This document shows, piece by piece, positions 1 to 15,010 of a DNA stretch of 64,000 bases; the stretch's first letter is position 1, and every line of letters starts with the position of its first letter. The DNA comes from Eudorina sp. 2006-703-Eu-15 (taxonomy: Eukaryota; Chlorophyta; Chlorophyceae; Chlamydomonadales; Volvocaceae). The translations under genes and the position numbers were made by a program. The stretch spans positions 223,501 through 287,500 of the forward strand of contig BDSI01000091.1 of the NCBI GenBank assembly GCA_003117195.1, given 5' to 3'. The notes under the pieces were generated by a model. It did no database searches, was not told the DNA's origin, and worked only from the letters and a program-made list of their open reading frames with translations.

Positions 1-3000
1 GGCAGCGCGAACACCGCCTCGCCGCCCAGCGACCGGACCATGTAGTTGTCGAACAGCGGCGGCACGAAGGCGCGCCACCAGGCGGCGGAGCTGCGGCCGG
101 GCGCGAAGGCGGCCTCGATGCCCGGCCACTTGTACTTGGCCGCGTAGGTCTGGGCGATGAAGGTGAGATGTGAGCTGTAGCGCTCGGCAGGATCCCTGCG
201 GGCAAGCGGTGTTGGGCGATGGGGACCCGGCGAGGGGGAGGGTTAAAAAGGAAAACAGCCCAGACAGGGGGAGGGGACCCAGGGAGGGGGTGAGCAGAGG
301 GAGAGAACTGAGCTGCGAGGGGTGTGTTATTTAGGCAGGCAGAACAGGAGTGCGTGACATGCGAGGGGCCGATTGGCGCCCGATAGTTTGCCCGTATGCG
401 TATATAATATACCCATTGCCCGAACCCTAAAATGAAAAGAAGGCTACTGTGTCGGAAGAGCGCTGTTGATTTTTGGCGCGCTTTTGGCGCGCTCGGAATA
501 CTACCAGCTGGTGCCGGTCGGCTGCCTGTGTGTGTATGTGGGTGAAGTAAGCCATGTAGGCACGTGGCCGCCCGTGCATTCACTGTTTAGCAGGGAGACC
601 CATCTGACCCGCGGCCATTGCGTGTGTGTTTCTTAGGCAGGCAGAACAGGAGAGCGTGACATGCGAGGGGCCGAGTAGCACCCGGTGATTTGCCAGTATG
701 CGTATGCATATATAATATACCCTTTGCCCGACCCATCTATAGTAAATAAGCGGATGTGGTTTCGGAAGAACGCAGCCGATTTGGCACGCTTTTGGTGTCG
801 TTGCGTCGCGGAAGACTACCAGCTGGTGCGGGTCGGCTGCCTTGGCCACACAGACTCACACCACAATGCTGTGTGTGCGTGCGATCCTCTCGTGCGTGCG
901 TGTGTTCGTGTGTGTGGGTTGTGTGCTTGAGCTCCAAGGGTTTTCCCCCACACACCCGCGGCTGCCACACACCCGCGTTTGTATGAGTACCTCTCCCAGG
1001 GTTTGTTGAATGCGCGTCCGATGTACGGCATCCCCTTCCCGCCCTCCCTCCCGTACACGGTACGGCACGCGCACCTGAGCACCGCCACGTTTGCGAAGCA
1101 CGGACACAGGTGCGCCCCCTCCAGGATCGGTGAGACCCTGCTACTGCCGCTCCCCGCATTTCTGCTACTGCCCTCATCACTGCTGCTGCTGCTCCTGCTG
1201 CTGCTACCGGTGCTGCCCGTGTCACTGAGCAGCGCTCTCCTTCTCCGCCTCTCACCCGCTGTAATGCTGCTACCCACGCCGTCACTGTCTCTGCTGCCGC
1301 TGCTGATACCCGCTCCGGAACCCCCACCCGCCAGGTCTGTCCTCCCGGCCGCGTCAGTTGTCACCGAAGTCGGCATCGTCGCGGTCGCCAGTTGCGCGAC
1401 GTAGGCACCGTACCGCGCCGCAGTTTCTTCGAACTGTACGGACTGAGGCGGGCTGGGCGGCGCCCCGGGCGCGGGCGGAAGGGCGGGGGGCGACGGCGGC
1501 GGCGCCGCCGGCGCTGCGTCACCCCGCGCGCGACCACCGCCGACGCGGACGCCACGCTTGTCGGCGTCATCCGTTGGCTCCTTGTACCAAGTCAGCTCGT
1601 TGTAAATCGTGTACTGCACGCAGACACGGTTGCCGTACGGCCGTCGATGGCAGCGACGAGAGCGGGAAAGAGACACCCACGGCATGGCACACACACATCC
1701 GAAGTACGGTACCCGGAACGACGGTGAAAACGAGGGAGAATAAAGATAAGGGGCTGTCCAGCTTTGCTAACGGGTTCGGTGCTGTGCATCTCGGAGGAGG
1801 ATGCTCTCGTAAGTCGAGTTGGGACACTGGCCGGCAGCCCACATCGCGTGGAGGAAAGACTCGGTGCAAGGGCCACGGTGCGTTTTGCGGCGCGGGGTAT
1901 ACGACCGGTACGGGCAGGTGTACGACATCCCACGTCCCTGCTGCGTGCTGGTCCTCAACGCGTCCATGGTCATCACACGTCATCCATTCCAGATCCCGAC
2001 ATGCCATTCCAGATCCTGATAGGTTCCGACATGACATTCCAGATCCTGATAAGACATTCCCGATCTCTGAAAGTATCAACTTAGAGAAAAAGGCAACCCT
2101 CGGGTGCGTATGGCGCCCTCGGGTCACGAGATGCGACTGGGTAACCCTGTCTGGATTCCCGCACGACAACGGTTCTGCTGTTGTACTGTACAGCATGCCG
2201 TACCTCGTTGGCGAAGAAGTTCCAACTATGGTCGGTAAGCGTTGCCAGCCGAGCGCTGCAGGTGCGTTTGCGGTGCGGCATCCGGGGCATTCCGTACATG
2301 AGGAACGCGCTGCAAGGGGGCGGAGGCGTGGGGCGGAGGGAGGGAGCGACAGCAGCAAGCACCCCGCCGCAGCGCAGGTCACGCATCACGGATCACCAGC
2401 GCCCCCATCCCGGTTGCCCGCAAACGCAACCCCCATCCCGATCAATCGGGCGGTGTGCACGGGGCGCAGCCCCTTCCTTTCACACATGCCGTGTGAACAA
2501 CCCCCGGAACCCCCTTCCCTTCCCCTGCCCTGGTCCTCCCTGGTCCCATGTTATCCATGGTCATGGCCCCCTCCACATGACCGCCTCTTGACCTCGGGCC
2601 CCACGCCCTCCCCTTCCCCCCACACGACTCACTAGGGGTGCGCCCCCCAGGGCTCCGCAAGCGGCGCGATGACCCGCCAGTGGTGGCTGCCGTTGATCCA
2701 CCGGGGCTGGTCGTCGAAGTCCCGCATGAGGCAGGTGCGGCCCATGCTGAAGTCCTGCGCCCGGCAGCCCGATACCTCTGCAGGGGGGTGCGGCAGACGG
2801 CGGCGGCGGCGGGGGCGGTGGAGGGGCGCATGTACCGTACGGCGGTTAGATCGGCACAGTGCAGTTGGGCAAGCGTCGAGCAGCGGAGACGGGAGGGGGA
2901 GACGCGCACGTGCAGGGCTATGTTGTACATTGGGTGCAATGGAACAAAACCTGATGCATGCAAGTGCAAAGGACCTTAACTAAGAGTTTATACTTTGAAT

Positions 3001-3667
3001 CCCCCTTCTTCTGTTTGTTTTTGGTGTTTAACCCCTTGTTTCCCTTAGTGCTTCGTCCCTGTCCCTGTAAAAGAACAGTTTCTCCGGGTCGTCCCGACCT
3101 TGCACCCCATCCCCGGAGCCAAACGCCTTGACAAAAACAGCAAGAAGCACAACAGAAAGGATATGAGGGAGGAGAAAGGAAAAGAGGGCCGCCTGCTTTG
3201 ACCAGCCAGCCAAGCGACGCGGTCCTGCTCTCTGGCCCCCAGCAGGTTGCTCCAAAACCTGTCCTGTGCCCCCCGGCGTGCTGCTCCGAAACCTGTCCTC
3301 TTAACCATGGACATACGGTAGGTCCTGGTTCACTCCGGGCGCGGGTTCAGGTCCGGTTCTGGGTGGGTGTGAGCCCTCCAGCCTCAATCACCAGCCTCAT
3401 CCGCCTGCCATCAAGCACCCCTCAAGTCGGCCCTCCACCAATGCTCTGGCAGCAGCACAGTATGTGTACTGTATGTCTACCAATGTCCTGTACCCCTTCA
3501 CCCACCCACCACCATTCCCGAGTATGGTTGGTCTTTTACCCCTCCACCACCGACCCACCCACCCACCCACCCGCCAGGTGGCACATGCTGGTCCCCGCCG
3601 CCTTGCTGATGTGCAGGAACTCGATGGCTGCCCGGGACCTCATGCCGCCGCGGTGCAACCGGAAGAG
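1..3667 (-). CDS. Sulfotransferase-like protein (PAPS-dependent), partial at both ends
   Basis: Probable sulfotransferase moving sulfate from PAPS to a glycan or glycoprotein, presumably in the Golgi. Exons on the minus strand: 3667-3571, 2777-2633, 2309-2204, an unresolved exon near 1975-1770, 1613-1075, and 195-1 (runs off the left edge); phases agree at every resolved junction. The first exon holds FLHISKAAGTS, which matches the 5'-phosphosulfate-binding loop (FxHxPKxGGTS-like). Then come CLMRDFDDQPRW and a segment ending NFFANE, and last FDNYMVRSLGG, which resembles the FNNYxxRxLxG block of green-algal sulfotransferases. The 1613-1075 exon carries a Pro/Ala-rich then Ser/Arg-rich insertion. 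The initiator exon was not found; it should lie between 3668 and 4414. The exon near 1.9 kb has two competing frames; the one containing FLHAMWAAGQCPN has the better codon bias. Family call rests on recalled motifs, not a search. Confidence 0.68.
1984..2068. repeat. Short tandem repeat in sulfotransferase intron
   Basis: Three imperfect copies of a roughly 25-30 bp unit containing CATTCCAGATCC(T/C)GA lie in an intron of the sulfotransferase gene. No coding sense. Confidence 0.6.
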
Positions 3668-4414
3668 CTGCGGCCGGGACAGCGGAGGGAGCAGGAGGAC
3701 GAGGAGGGCGGTGAGGGTGAGGAGGAGGGTGGTGAGAAGGAGGACGGTGAGGGTGAGGAGGAGGGTGGTGAGAAGGAGGACGGTGAGGGTGAGGAGACGG
3801 TGGTGAGGAGGGTGGTGAGGAGCGGAAGAGGTGCTCCGCACTCGGCCTCGTTGAGCGCCGGGGCGACCAGGGCTGGGCCGCAAGGTTGGGACGGCTCCCG
3901 GGCTTGGAACCCTCTAGAGGTTCCCCGCGCCAACGACTGAAGCAACGACTACCCAAGGTGGCACTGCTGGTCCCTGCCCTCCCTCACCCGCCCAATTTCA
4001 TGCGTCCCTCCCTTCTACACCTCTACAAGCAGTACAGTATCGCCGCCGCGGCGCATTGCTGCAGTATCGCGGCGGCACTCGCGCGTGGCAGCGCTCTCAC
4101 TACCCCGGTGGGCCCCGGCGTCGCCAGCTCGGACGGACGCGGACCCGCACGTGCGCGTGGCGCGCGGCGGGAGGGAGCGGAGCGACGGGCGCGGGACGGC
4201 TGAGAGGCAACCGCAACGCTTTGACTGTCACCGATGACCCGCGGGGACCACTGTAACATCCTTAATAACAACGCAGAGCAACGCTGACGGCAACCGCGAA
4301 CAAACGGCCGTTGCCGGCTCGCATTGTGCAAGGCTGTCGTCGTGGTTTTTGCCGTGTCCAGTGCACGGCTTCATCCTGCCTCATTCGTTCGGTGCACATC
4401 CGGGGAGCGGCCGG
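3668..4414. other. Unassigned: 5' part of sulfotransferase gene and its upstream region
   Basis: This must contain the first exon(s) of the sulfotransferase on the minus strand, but no ATG exon with compatible phase could be chosen with confidence. Bases 4225-4268 match a dispersed repeat also found twice near 20.2 kb. No other gene seen. Confidence 0.4.
3704..3800. repeat. Purine-rich minisatellite, likely polypyrimidine tract of an intron
   Basis: A 36-bp unit (GAGGAGGGTGGTGAGAAGGA then GGACGGTGAGGGT) is repeated about 2.5 times. Read on the minus strand it is a long CTCCT/CCTTCT tract ending just upstream of the acceptor CCGCAG at 3668, so it probably serves as the polypyrimidine tract of the intron before the PAPS-loop exon. 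Translated it gives poly-Leu, which I consider artefactual. Confidence 0.6.
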
Positions 4415-5521
4415 TCATGCGATACGCGCTACCGGCCCCGCCGTCCTCCGTGCACCCACCATCATCAGCGTCCGCGCCAGGTCTCGGCGGGCATCCGCGG
4501 CCCAGACCGGGATTTTCGTGGTTTCGGATCCCGGATCCACGGGTAACCCGGACGCGTCCGTGGTGGCGTACTGCCGGAGGTGCAACAGCCACAGCTGTAG
4601 CAGCCGGACGACCGCGACCCGGCGCAGCAGTGGGAAGCTGTGCCGCAGGACCAGATCTGCGCCATGGCCGGAGGCGCTGGCGGCGTTGCCAACGCCGTCC
4701 CCGCTGGTTGTGTTGCTGTTGCTGCCGCAGGATCCGCGGGCCCTGACCAGCAGCGCGTGAACTGCGGCCTGCGCGGGCAAGAGAGGTTCAAAACAAACAG
4801 AGGGGTGTACACTTGTATGTACGAAACAAAATTCTGACCGGGTGTGTGTGTGTATAGTGTTTGCGCGGGTACCATACCGGACCGGCATGCACTGTAAAAA
4901 TTGGTTACGGCGCAACCGGTGGTGCAGCATTTGAGGGGATCGTGCAGCAAGGCGCCGAAGATCTGTTCCAACGCGCCCACTTGATCGCACACAGCGGGCC
5001 TGGCGCGGAGAAATCCCAGGGGATGGGACGGAGCTGCGTGCGACCGCAGGAAAGGGGGCTGCATCAGGGCAGCACACCTGTCAGTGACTCACCTGGATCT
5101 TCTGGAGCAATTTCACTGCCTCCTGGGCCTTGTTGGGAATTCGGCGCGATAGTACCGTCACCAGCGCGGCTGCAACCGGCTCTTCAAGCTCGTAAACATG
5201 CTCCACGCCGAGAGAACGTCCAGCTGTCAGCAACTTCCCAACGGAGTCCAGCCTCCTGATCGCGTCATGCAGCTCCTTTGAACGGAGGGCGGTGGTGTTG
5301 CGGGTGCCACGGCTGGGAGTGTCATGGTGGTGGACATCCCACAGGAGCTGTAGCACCGACTCCAGATGACGGTCAAGGAATGTGTAATCAAATTCTTGGT
5401 GTGCATTATGCTCAAGGCCGTGGTATGCGTCATGTGCTGCGCTGCTGTGCTGAGCATTGATTGCCAGATTGAGCACTTGCGCCAGGCAAAGGATACAACT
5501 TATCCCCACAAAGCCGCGCAT
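4415..5521 (-). CDS. Secreted protein of unknown function, 290 aa
   Basis: Three exons: 5521-5093, 4962-4873 and 4768-4415 (TGA at 4417-4415), all junctions phase 0. The start ATG at 5521 opens a classic signal peptide (MRGFVGISCILCLAQVLNLA, then INA before QHSS), so the product is expected in the secretory pathway. The middle is helix-rich (residues about 60-140, many Leu/Glu/Arg). The third exon has Cys, Asn and Ser tracts and a hydrophobic helix around LLRRVAVVRLLQLWLLHLR that could be a second membrane segment. The second exon boundary is the least certain; the acceptor GGAACAG was chosen because nearer ones would leave an intron of about 34 nt. I do not recognise the family. It is divergent from the stress-protein gene that starts at 6172. 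Confidence 0.65.
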
Positions 5522-6171
5522 CACATCGTGCAGATCGACTTGTTATTTTCAGGGCTGACTCAGTAAAGCTGAACATGGCGAAGCTCCACTTGCAAACATT
5601 TTTGGTTGACCTACATCAGCAGCCGGGCGTGTTTGCAAATGAATACTGTAGTATATGTAATACAAGTGCGTGCGTAAGTTAATATCAGGGAAACGATTGC
5701 ATATGCATGCGTCCAGGGGCCGGTTTCCACGATGCACGGAAATTCCTTTTTTTTCCGGCAGCACATCGCCGCTGAGTTTTATAAGCGAAATCATAAGGCA
5801 TATAGCGTTGTACACATATCGGAGCTGTAACATAGCAGCTCGTAGTTTCCAAATATACTTCTTTCTGCCAACGACCTGAAGATACTTTGTCAACAAACCC
5901 GCAACTGCGTGGCCGCCGGCTGAGAATCACTACAGAGTATTAATTGAAACATCAGGTAGCCACAGAAACTCCCTTTGCAACCTTTTGTCGCGGCGAGGTT
6001 GTGTCGGTGTTCCCCAACGGAAGTCGCCTGTGCGCCACCAGCCGTCAACACATAACGCGTAAGTGCGCAATTACAAGAACCTGTCTCCCGCGGTTGCGTG
6101 TCTACGGTTTGTCGTGGGCTTGGGCTTTCGGGACTGAATTCTTGCCCATGCCCGGGCGTTCTTGACGCAGG
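5522..6171. promoter_or_regulatory. Divergent intergenic region / bidirectional promoter candidate
   Basis: The 650 bp between the start of the secreted-protein gene (-) and the universal stress protein gene (+) hold no open coding exon that I can support. It is AT-richer than the flanks, as 5' regions here tend to be. No specific element was identified. Confidence 0.4.
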
Positions 6172-9100
6172 ATGGCGCCCCGTCGGCTCCTCTTCTGTCT
6201 CGACGAATCAAAACAGAGCGTCCGCGCCCTGGAGTGGACGTTACTGCACCTCCGTCGCGCGTCTGACGAGCTCCACTTGGTGACCGTGCTTCCGCCCCTG
6301 GTCTACAACGTCTACCCCGTGGCGCCAGTGGCCACCGGGGCCGCAGTTGCGGCGGTCACCCATCAATGGGAAGCGCAACGACGTGCCGAGGAGGTCCAAG
6401 CCGCAGGCAAGTGACAGCCGCAGGGCACCCGACATCAGGAACGCTCCATCCCGGGACACCTGCCACCGCAGGAACCCTCCCCTGTCGCCCCCGTCGGTGG
6501 ACCCCACCCAACCAGCCCCAAACATGTTTCCCCTGATTTATCCGAGATAGCTTGTCAGTATGTCATTATGAAGAAATCACCCGGCGTTTGTGTGCATGTG
6601 TGCAGAGGTGCTGAGAGCGGCCGTTGACCTGGTGTGCACGCAGCACAACAAGGTGAGAGGACCACCAGGGGTTGGGCCACCCGACCGGGGTGTGGGGCTA
6701 GGAAACGGTGTTTTTTGGGCAAAGGATCGTTCTGGACCCGCAAGCGCACGCTCTTGCACCCGCACCCGACCCGTTGCTCGTTGTCTCGTCCATACCACAC
6801 CCCGGCACAGCACATCACCCTCCGCCACCACAACCACCAATCTCCACAGGCCCCTTGGTCTGGCAGCACCCAGCGCAGTTGATCTCTGCCGACCACGTTC
6901 CTGTAACCCCCGCCACCACCATCCCCCACCCACCCACCCACCCACGCAGGTACCCAAGGACCTGGTCCACACGAAGGCGCTGCCGGCGGCGGGAGGCGCA
7001 TCGGGTGAGCTTTTTGTACGGTTACACGGATGTACGGGGTACGGATATACGGGATAAGGATGTACGGGGCGATGCGTGGAGGTGGGTTTCGGAGTGATAA
7101 TGGTGTGAATGCACGGCGCAGATGACGAGTCGGGGAGATGCAGTGGACAGGGAGGGTTGGTGGAGTCCCCACGCGGCTTCCTTGCACGTCAGGCAGACAG
7201 GTAGGCAGTGGGCGCAGCTATTAGCAGCTCGCCGGTTTCCGGTTTCCGGGAGTTCTGGTGTGTCGCCAAGCCCCGAGTGCAGCAGCAGCAGTGCAGCGGC
7301 AGTGAGGCCTTCAAAGATACCGCCCAGGGAGCGAGGGAGGGAGGGAGGGAGGGAGGGAGGGAGGGAGGGGAAACCCATCAATGCCAACATCGGCGGTTAT
7401 CGGTTTGTTGCTCCTTTGCGGTTTCGCTGTCTTTCTTCACAAAGGGGGCCTACCGTTGTTCCGACCGCCTTGAGGTTTTTACTGTCCCAAGGACAGTTCT
7501 GACCCGTGGCTCGGTTTGTTTGTGAGGGGCGGGATCCGGGCCCTGCAGGTTCCAGCCCCTCGGCTTGTGACGGACATGACGGGCATTCTGACCCACGGGT
7601 CTGCGTGCGTGCTGCAGGCATCGCGGAGAGCCTGGTCGAGTACGCCCGGACCTACCTGATCGATCTGGCGGTGGTGGGGTGCAGGTGGGCAGGGGGGCGG
7701 GGTGCTGGCCAAGAACTGAGCCGGATGACAAGCTGGGACTTGAGATGGGATTAAAAGATAAGACTAAAAGATGCGATTAAAAAATAGGACTAAAAGATGG
7801 GATTGAAAGATGGGACAAGCCAAGCCCCAAGGTGTGTCGCTTTGTGGGTGTGGTAGGCATGGCAAGGAGGCAAGATGCTGTGCGGGTGAGGATCAGGGTG
7901 GCCTCGTGGAGATGCTGTACAGTCGTACATTACACGGTCGGAGGCTCGCCCCGCGTCCCCTTGAACCCCGGACTCCCTCGGCTTGGTCGGAGGGCCGACG
8001 TCTGCCAACTGACAACCACCGCCCTGACAACCACTGCGCTCCCCGCCCTCCCCGCCCTCCCCGCCCTACCCGGCCGCTTTAACTTCTGCAGAGGAATGGG
8101 CGCCTTCCAAAGGTGGAGCGGGGTAGGGTGCGGCGGGGTGTGGGGTGGGGTGGAGACGGTGCAACCATGTCAGGAACCCAGGATGGCCGACCGCGGCACA
8201 GCCGGCGAGAGGCGGGGGCCATCGGGTCCCTGGACCTGTGGACCAGGAGAGGGGTGTGGAGGGGTGGAGTGCCAGCAGCCGGGTGGCGGGCTGGCAGGCG
8301 GGCTGGGCCACCTGCTGTTTGTGCTCCCCGGCCCCTGCCGAGGTTCCCCGCCTGCCGGGTACCAAACGCGCGCAACGGCTCCCGGCGCCACCACCCGGCG
8401 CCCGGCGCCACCCCCTCGTGAGCCACCCCTGGAGGCGGGTGGACCAGCGGGCTGCAGCCGGTGGTGACGCGGCCCGGACCGCTTTCATTCCACTGCATAC
8501 CATGATCACCACCCCCTACAGCATAAGGGCACCAAACCGGTGGGGCCGCCGACGTGGGGATGCCCTGCCCTCCCTCGCCCAATGTGAACTGTCTACCAAT
8601 GTCCTATACCCCCCCCCTCCCTCGCCCTCTGTGAACTGCCTACCAATGTCCTCTACCCACCCGCTCCCTCGCCCTCTGTGAACTGCCTACCAATGTCCTC
8701 TACCCACCCGCTCCCTCGCCCTCTGTGAACTGCCTACCAATGTCCTCTACCCACCCGCTCCCTCGCCTCGGCCCCCCGCCCAGGTCCCTGATGTCGTTCA
8801 TCGGTCTGGGCAGTGTGAGCGACCACTGCTGCCACCACATGCCCTGCCCCTCCCTGGTGGTGCGGGGGGAGGAGGCGGTGCTGTCCAGGGGCCTCATGCA
8901 GGTGGGGGTGGCGGGCTGGCTGGGTGGGTGGCTGGGTGGATTGGTGGCTGGGTGCGTAGGTAGGTGGAGTTTTGGCACGGTGGGTGGATTGGCTATTGGC
9001 GGGTGGATTGGAGGGTGGGTGGGCCAGTCCCTGCCTCGGGGAGCAGGGCGTGGGGCCGTGACCATGTCGGGTAGGAACCTAGAGACCTGTCGAGACCAGT

Positions 9101-11455
9101 TCCGCGTTCGTACGGCAAGAACGCGTTCGCCCGGGGTGTGGGTCGTTTGGCGGGGTGGGTGGCTGGGTGGGGTTGGGTGGCACAACGAGCCGGTGGGTGG
9201 GTGGGCGAGGGGCACCAGAGCCCCCCCCCCGGTGCGGATCCAACCGCTTAGCGGCACCCCGCGGGTGGGTCTCTCTCTCCGTCCTCCCAGCGGAGAGAGA
9301 GAGAGGGCTCTGTGCCCCCGGTCCGTGTCTCTCCACACCCACACCCACACCTGGTGTACCCAACAGCGCGGGGGCGGCGCTCAGGCCCTTCCTCCTTCAT
9401 GTCTCCCACCTCCACAGTCTTCGTCTGCTACACACACACACAGCTTTTCTCCTTGATAACACACACACACACACACACGCCCCCCTTCTCTTTAACACAC
9501 ACGGCCCCCCCCTCCTCCTCCCCGCCCCGACCGTGTCGCCGCTCCGCGCCGCACAGGCTGACGAGGCGCACCCGCCGCAGAGCGCGCAGGTGAGCTCGTT
9601 ACGCCGCATCACACCACGCAACACCACACCACGCAACACCACACCACGCCAGGCCACACCACGCCAGGCCACACCACGCCAGGTCACACCACACCGCCGC
9701 AACCGCCATCACCATCACCACCACCGCCACCGCTCTGCCCGCCGTGGGTGCGTCGGTGCGCGCAGCCGAAGCGCGTGATGGTCTGCTGCGACGACTCGCC
9801 CCACGCGCACGCCGCGCTGCTGTGGGCGCTGGACAACACCCTGCTGCCCAACGACCACCTGGTGCTGGCGGCGGTGGCCACACCGGTGCCTTTCCCGGTG
9901 GGGCTGAGGGGGGCAGGGGGGGGGGTCAGGGGGCTGAGGGGGGGGCTGAGGGGGGGGGCTGAGGGGGCAGGGTCAGGGGGGCAGGGGGGGTCAGGGGGGC
10001 TGAGGGGGGGGGCTGGGGGGCGGGGTCAGGGGGGCAGGGGGGGTCAGGGGGGCTGAGGGGGGGCTGGGGGGCGGGGTCAGGGGGCTGAGGGTGGGGGGCT
10101 GAGGCGGGAGGCTGAGGCGGGGTCAGCGGAGGGGCTGGGGACCGGGGTCGAGGGCGGAGGGAAAGGAGTGGGATGGGGGAAAAGGCATGGCGGGTGGGGG
10201 CTGCTGTGGGCGACGGTGAAATAGAGGGCTGACGACACGCTGGTGTGGGTTGGAGGGGCTTGGCAGCTAACGACTAACTGACGAACCAACCAACTAACCA
10301 ACCGACCAAGCAGCGTGCCCCACCGACCGCCTGCCTCATTGGCCTCAGATCCTGGACGAGCCCGCCACGGTGGCTGCCGTGCAGTCGGCGCAGTACCGTG
10401 AGGCAGCGGACACCGCGACGGCGGCGGCGCAGGACGTGGCGGAGCGGTGCGCGGCGGCGGCGCAGCGGCGGGGCGTGGGCAAGACCAAGATCAGCACCGC
10501 GGCCCTCCCGCCGGGGGCCACCGCGGGGGATGTGGGCGCGGCGCTGTGCAAGCACGCCAAGGTACGGCAGGGCGGCCGGGTGGGTGGTGCATGGATGCCT
10601 CAGCCGCGGCCGCAGGGCCTCGTGTACGTAGTAGCACCCTTCCCCACCTCGGCGCAGTTTGAGAAATACTATGCACCAATTTCCTATTCCGCACCTCCCA
10701 CCTCGCGGGTTTTTTTCCTTGCTCGGGCAGGCTAGCGCAGTTCATATCGTTGCCTGCCATGCCAAGCCGCTTTATCCCCCCCCACACACACACTCTGGCA
10801 GCAGCGCAGTATAAATATGTTTACCAATTTCCTATACTACCCCCCCCTTACACACACACACACACTTACACGCGCGCGCAGGCAGTCACGGGGCATGATG
10901 CGCATACCTGGCAACTGGGCTCCGGAACCGCCGGCCGGGCGAATTCCCCCGCGCCATTACTACCCTGTCCCCTCACCCCGCGCAACCCCTGCAATCGCTG
11001 CCTCCGCTCTCCCAGCCGACCCGCTCTCCCTCTCCGCCCCTGCTCCGCCCCGCACCGGCCCCCCCATCCGCCCATCCCCCATCCGCCGGCCCCCCCACAT
11101 CCAGTTTGAATACCGTGTGTCTTACCACTTTCCTGTACCCCTCCAACCCCGTCAGGCCGAGGGCGTGGACCTGCTGGTGGCGGGCAGCCGGGGCATGGGC
11201 GCCATCACGCGCAGCCTGCTGGGGCTCGTGGGCATGGGCTCCGTCTCCGACTACCTGTCGCACAATTCGCCCTGCCCGCTGGTGGTGGTCAAGGGCGTGG
11301 CGGGCGGCGGCGACGACGGCGCGGTGGTGATGGCGGGGCGGCACAGCGGCTCCGGAGAGGGCGGCGCCAGCGGCCCCGGCGGGCTGGCGCCCATGGGGTC
11401 CACGCTGCGGCCCATCACGGAGGGGGACGGCAGCGAGGCCAGCAGCATGCAGTGA
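6172..11455 (+). CDS. Tandem universal stress protein (two UspA domains), 406 aa
   Basis: Ten exons: 6172-6406, 6606-6652, 6950-7004, 7618-7684, 8092-8112, 8784-8901, 9557-9589, 9766-9897, 10349-10561, 11156-11455; phases join without a break to TGA at 11453. Domain 1 begins RRLLFCLDESKQS and ends near GLGSVSDHCCHHMPCPSLVV. Domain 2 (from about residue 193) begins KRVMVCCDDSPHA and ends GSRGMGAITRSLLG, GMGSVSDYLSHNSPCPLVVV, which carries the G-2x-G-9x-G(S/T) ATP-binding signature of UspA proteins. The 21-nt exon 8092-8112 supplies GMGAFQ and completes the same signature in domain 1. Exon 1 appears to use a GC donor (GCAAGT). The C-terminal 40 residues are Gly/Ser-rich. UspA proteins bind ATP or AMP and act in stress adaptation; the exact role here is unknown. 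Introns contain several minisatellites. Confidence 0.92.
7331..7370. repeat. (GGGA)n tetranucleotide tract
   Basis: About ten GAGG/GGGA units lie within intron 3 of the universal stress protein gene. Confidence 0.8.
8594..8768. repeat. 47-bp intronic minisatellite
   Basis: Copies start at 8594, 8641, 8688 and 8735, each beginning TACCAATGTCCT and spaced exactly 47 bp. The array ends about 15 bp before the acceptor of the exon at 8784, so it makes up the pyrimidine-rich 3' part of the intron. The TACCAATGTCCT core recurs singly in other introns in this window. Confidence 0.9.
9898..10180. repeat. G-rich minisatellite, G-quadruplex candidate
   Basis: Repeated GGGGCTGAGGGGGG and GGGGTCAGGGGGGCAG units start directly at the GTGGGG donor after the exon ending at 9897 and fill the 5' half of the intron. 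The sense transcript strand is the G-rich one. Confidence 0.85.
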
Positions 11456-11665
11456 GGCGGAGGGGCAGGGGGAGGAGGAGGAGGAGGAGGAGGAGGAGTA
11501 AGAGGAGGAGGAGGGGACCCCCGCAGCGGCAGCGGGGAGGTGGGAGGGGGCAGCGGAGTTGCCGCGGAGGGTTGTTGAACTGGGTTGGGTGAGGGCGCCG
11601 TTGTGGTTCGTGCGGAAACCGGTGTGGGTTTGGCCTTGTGTGGTTTGGCCTTGTGTGGTTTCGTG

Positions 11666-15010
<3,345 letters not shown>

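Noticed and set aside
3536..3883. Poly-Leu membrane segment before the PAPS-loop exon
   Set aside because: It is the translation of the purine/pyrimidine minisatellite, has no ATG, and an acceptor CCGCAG lies directly before the real exon.
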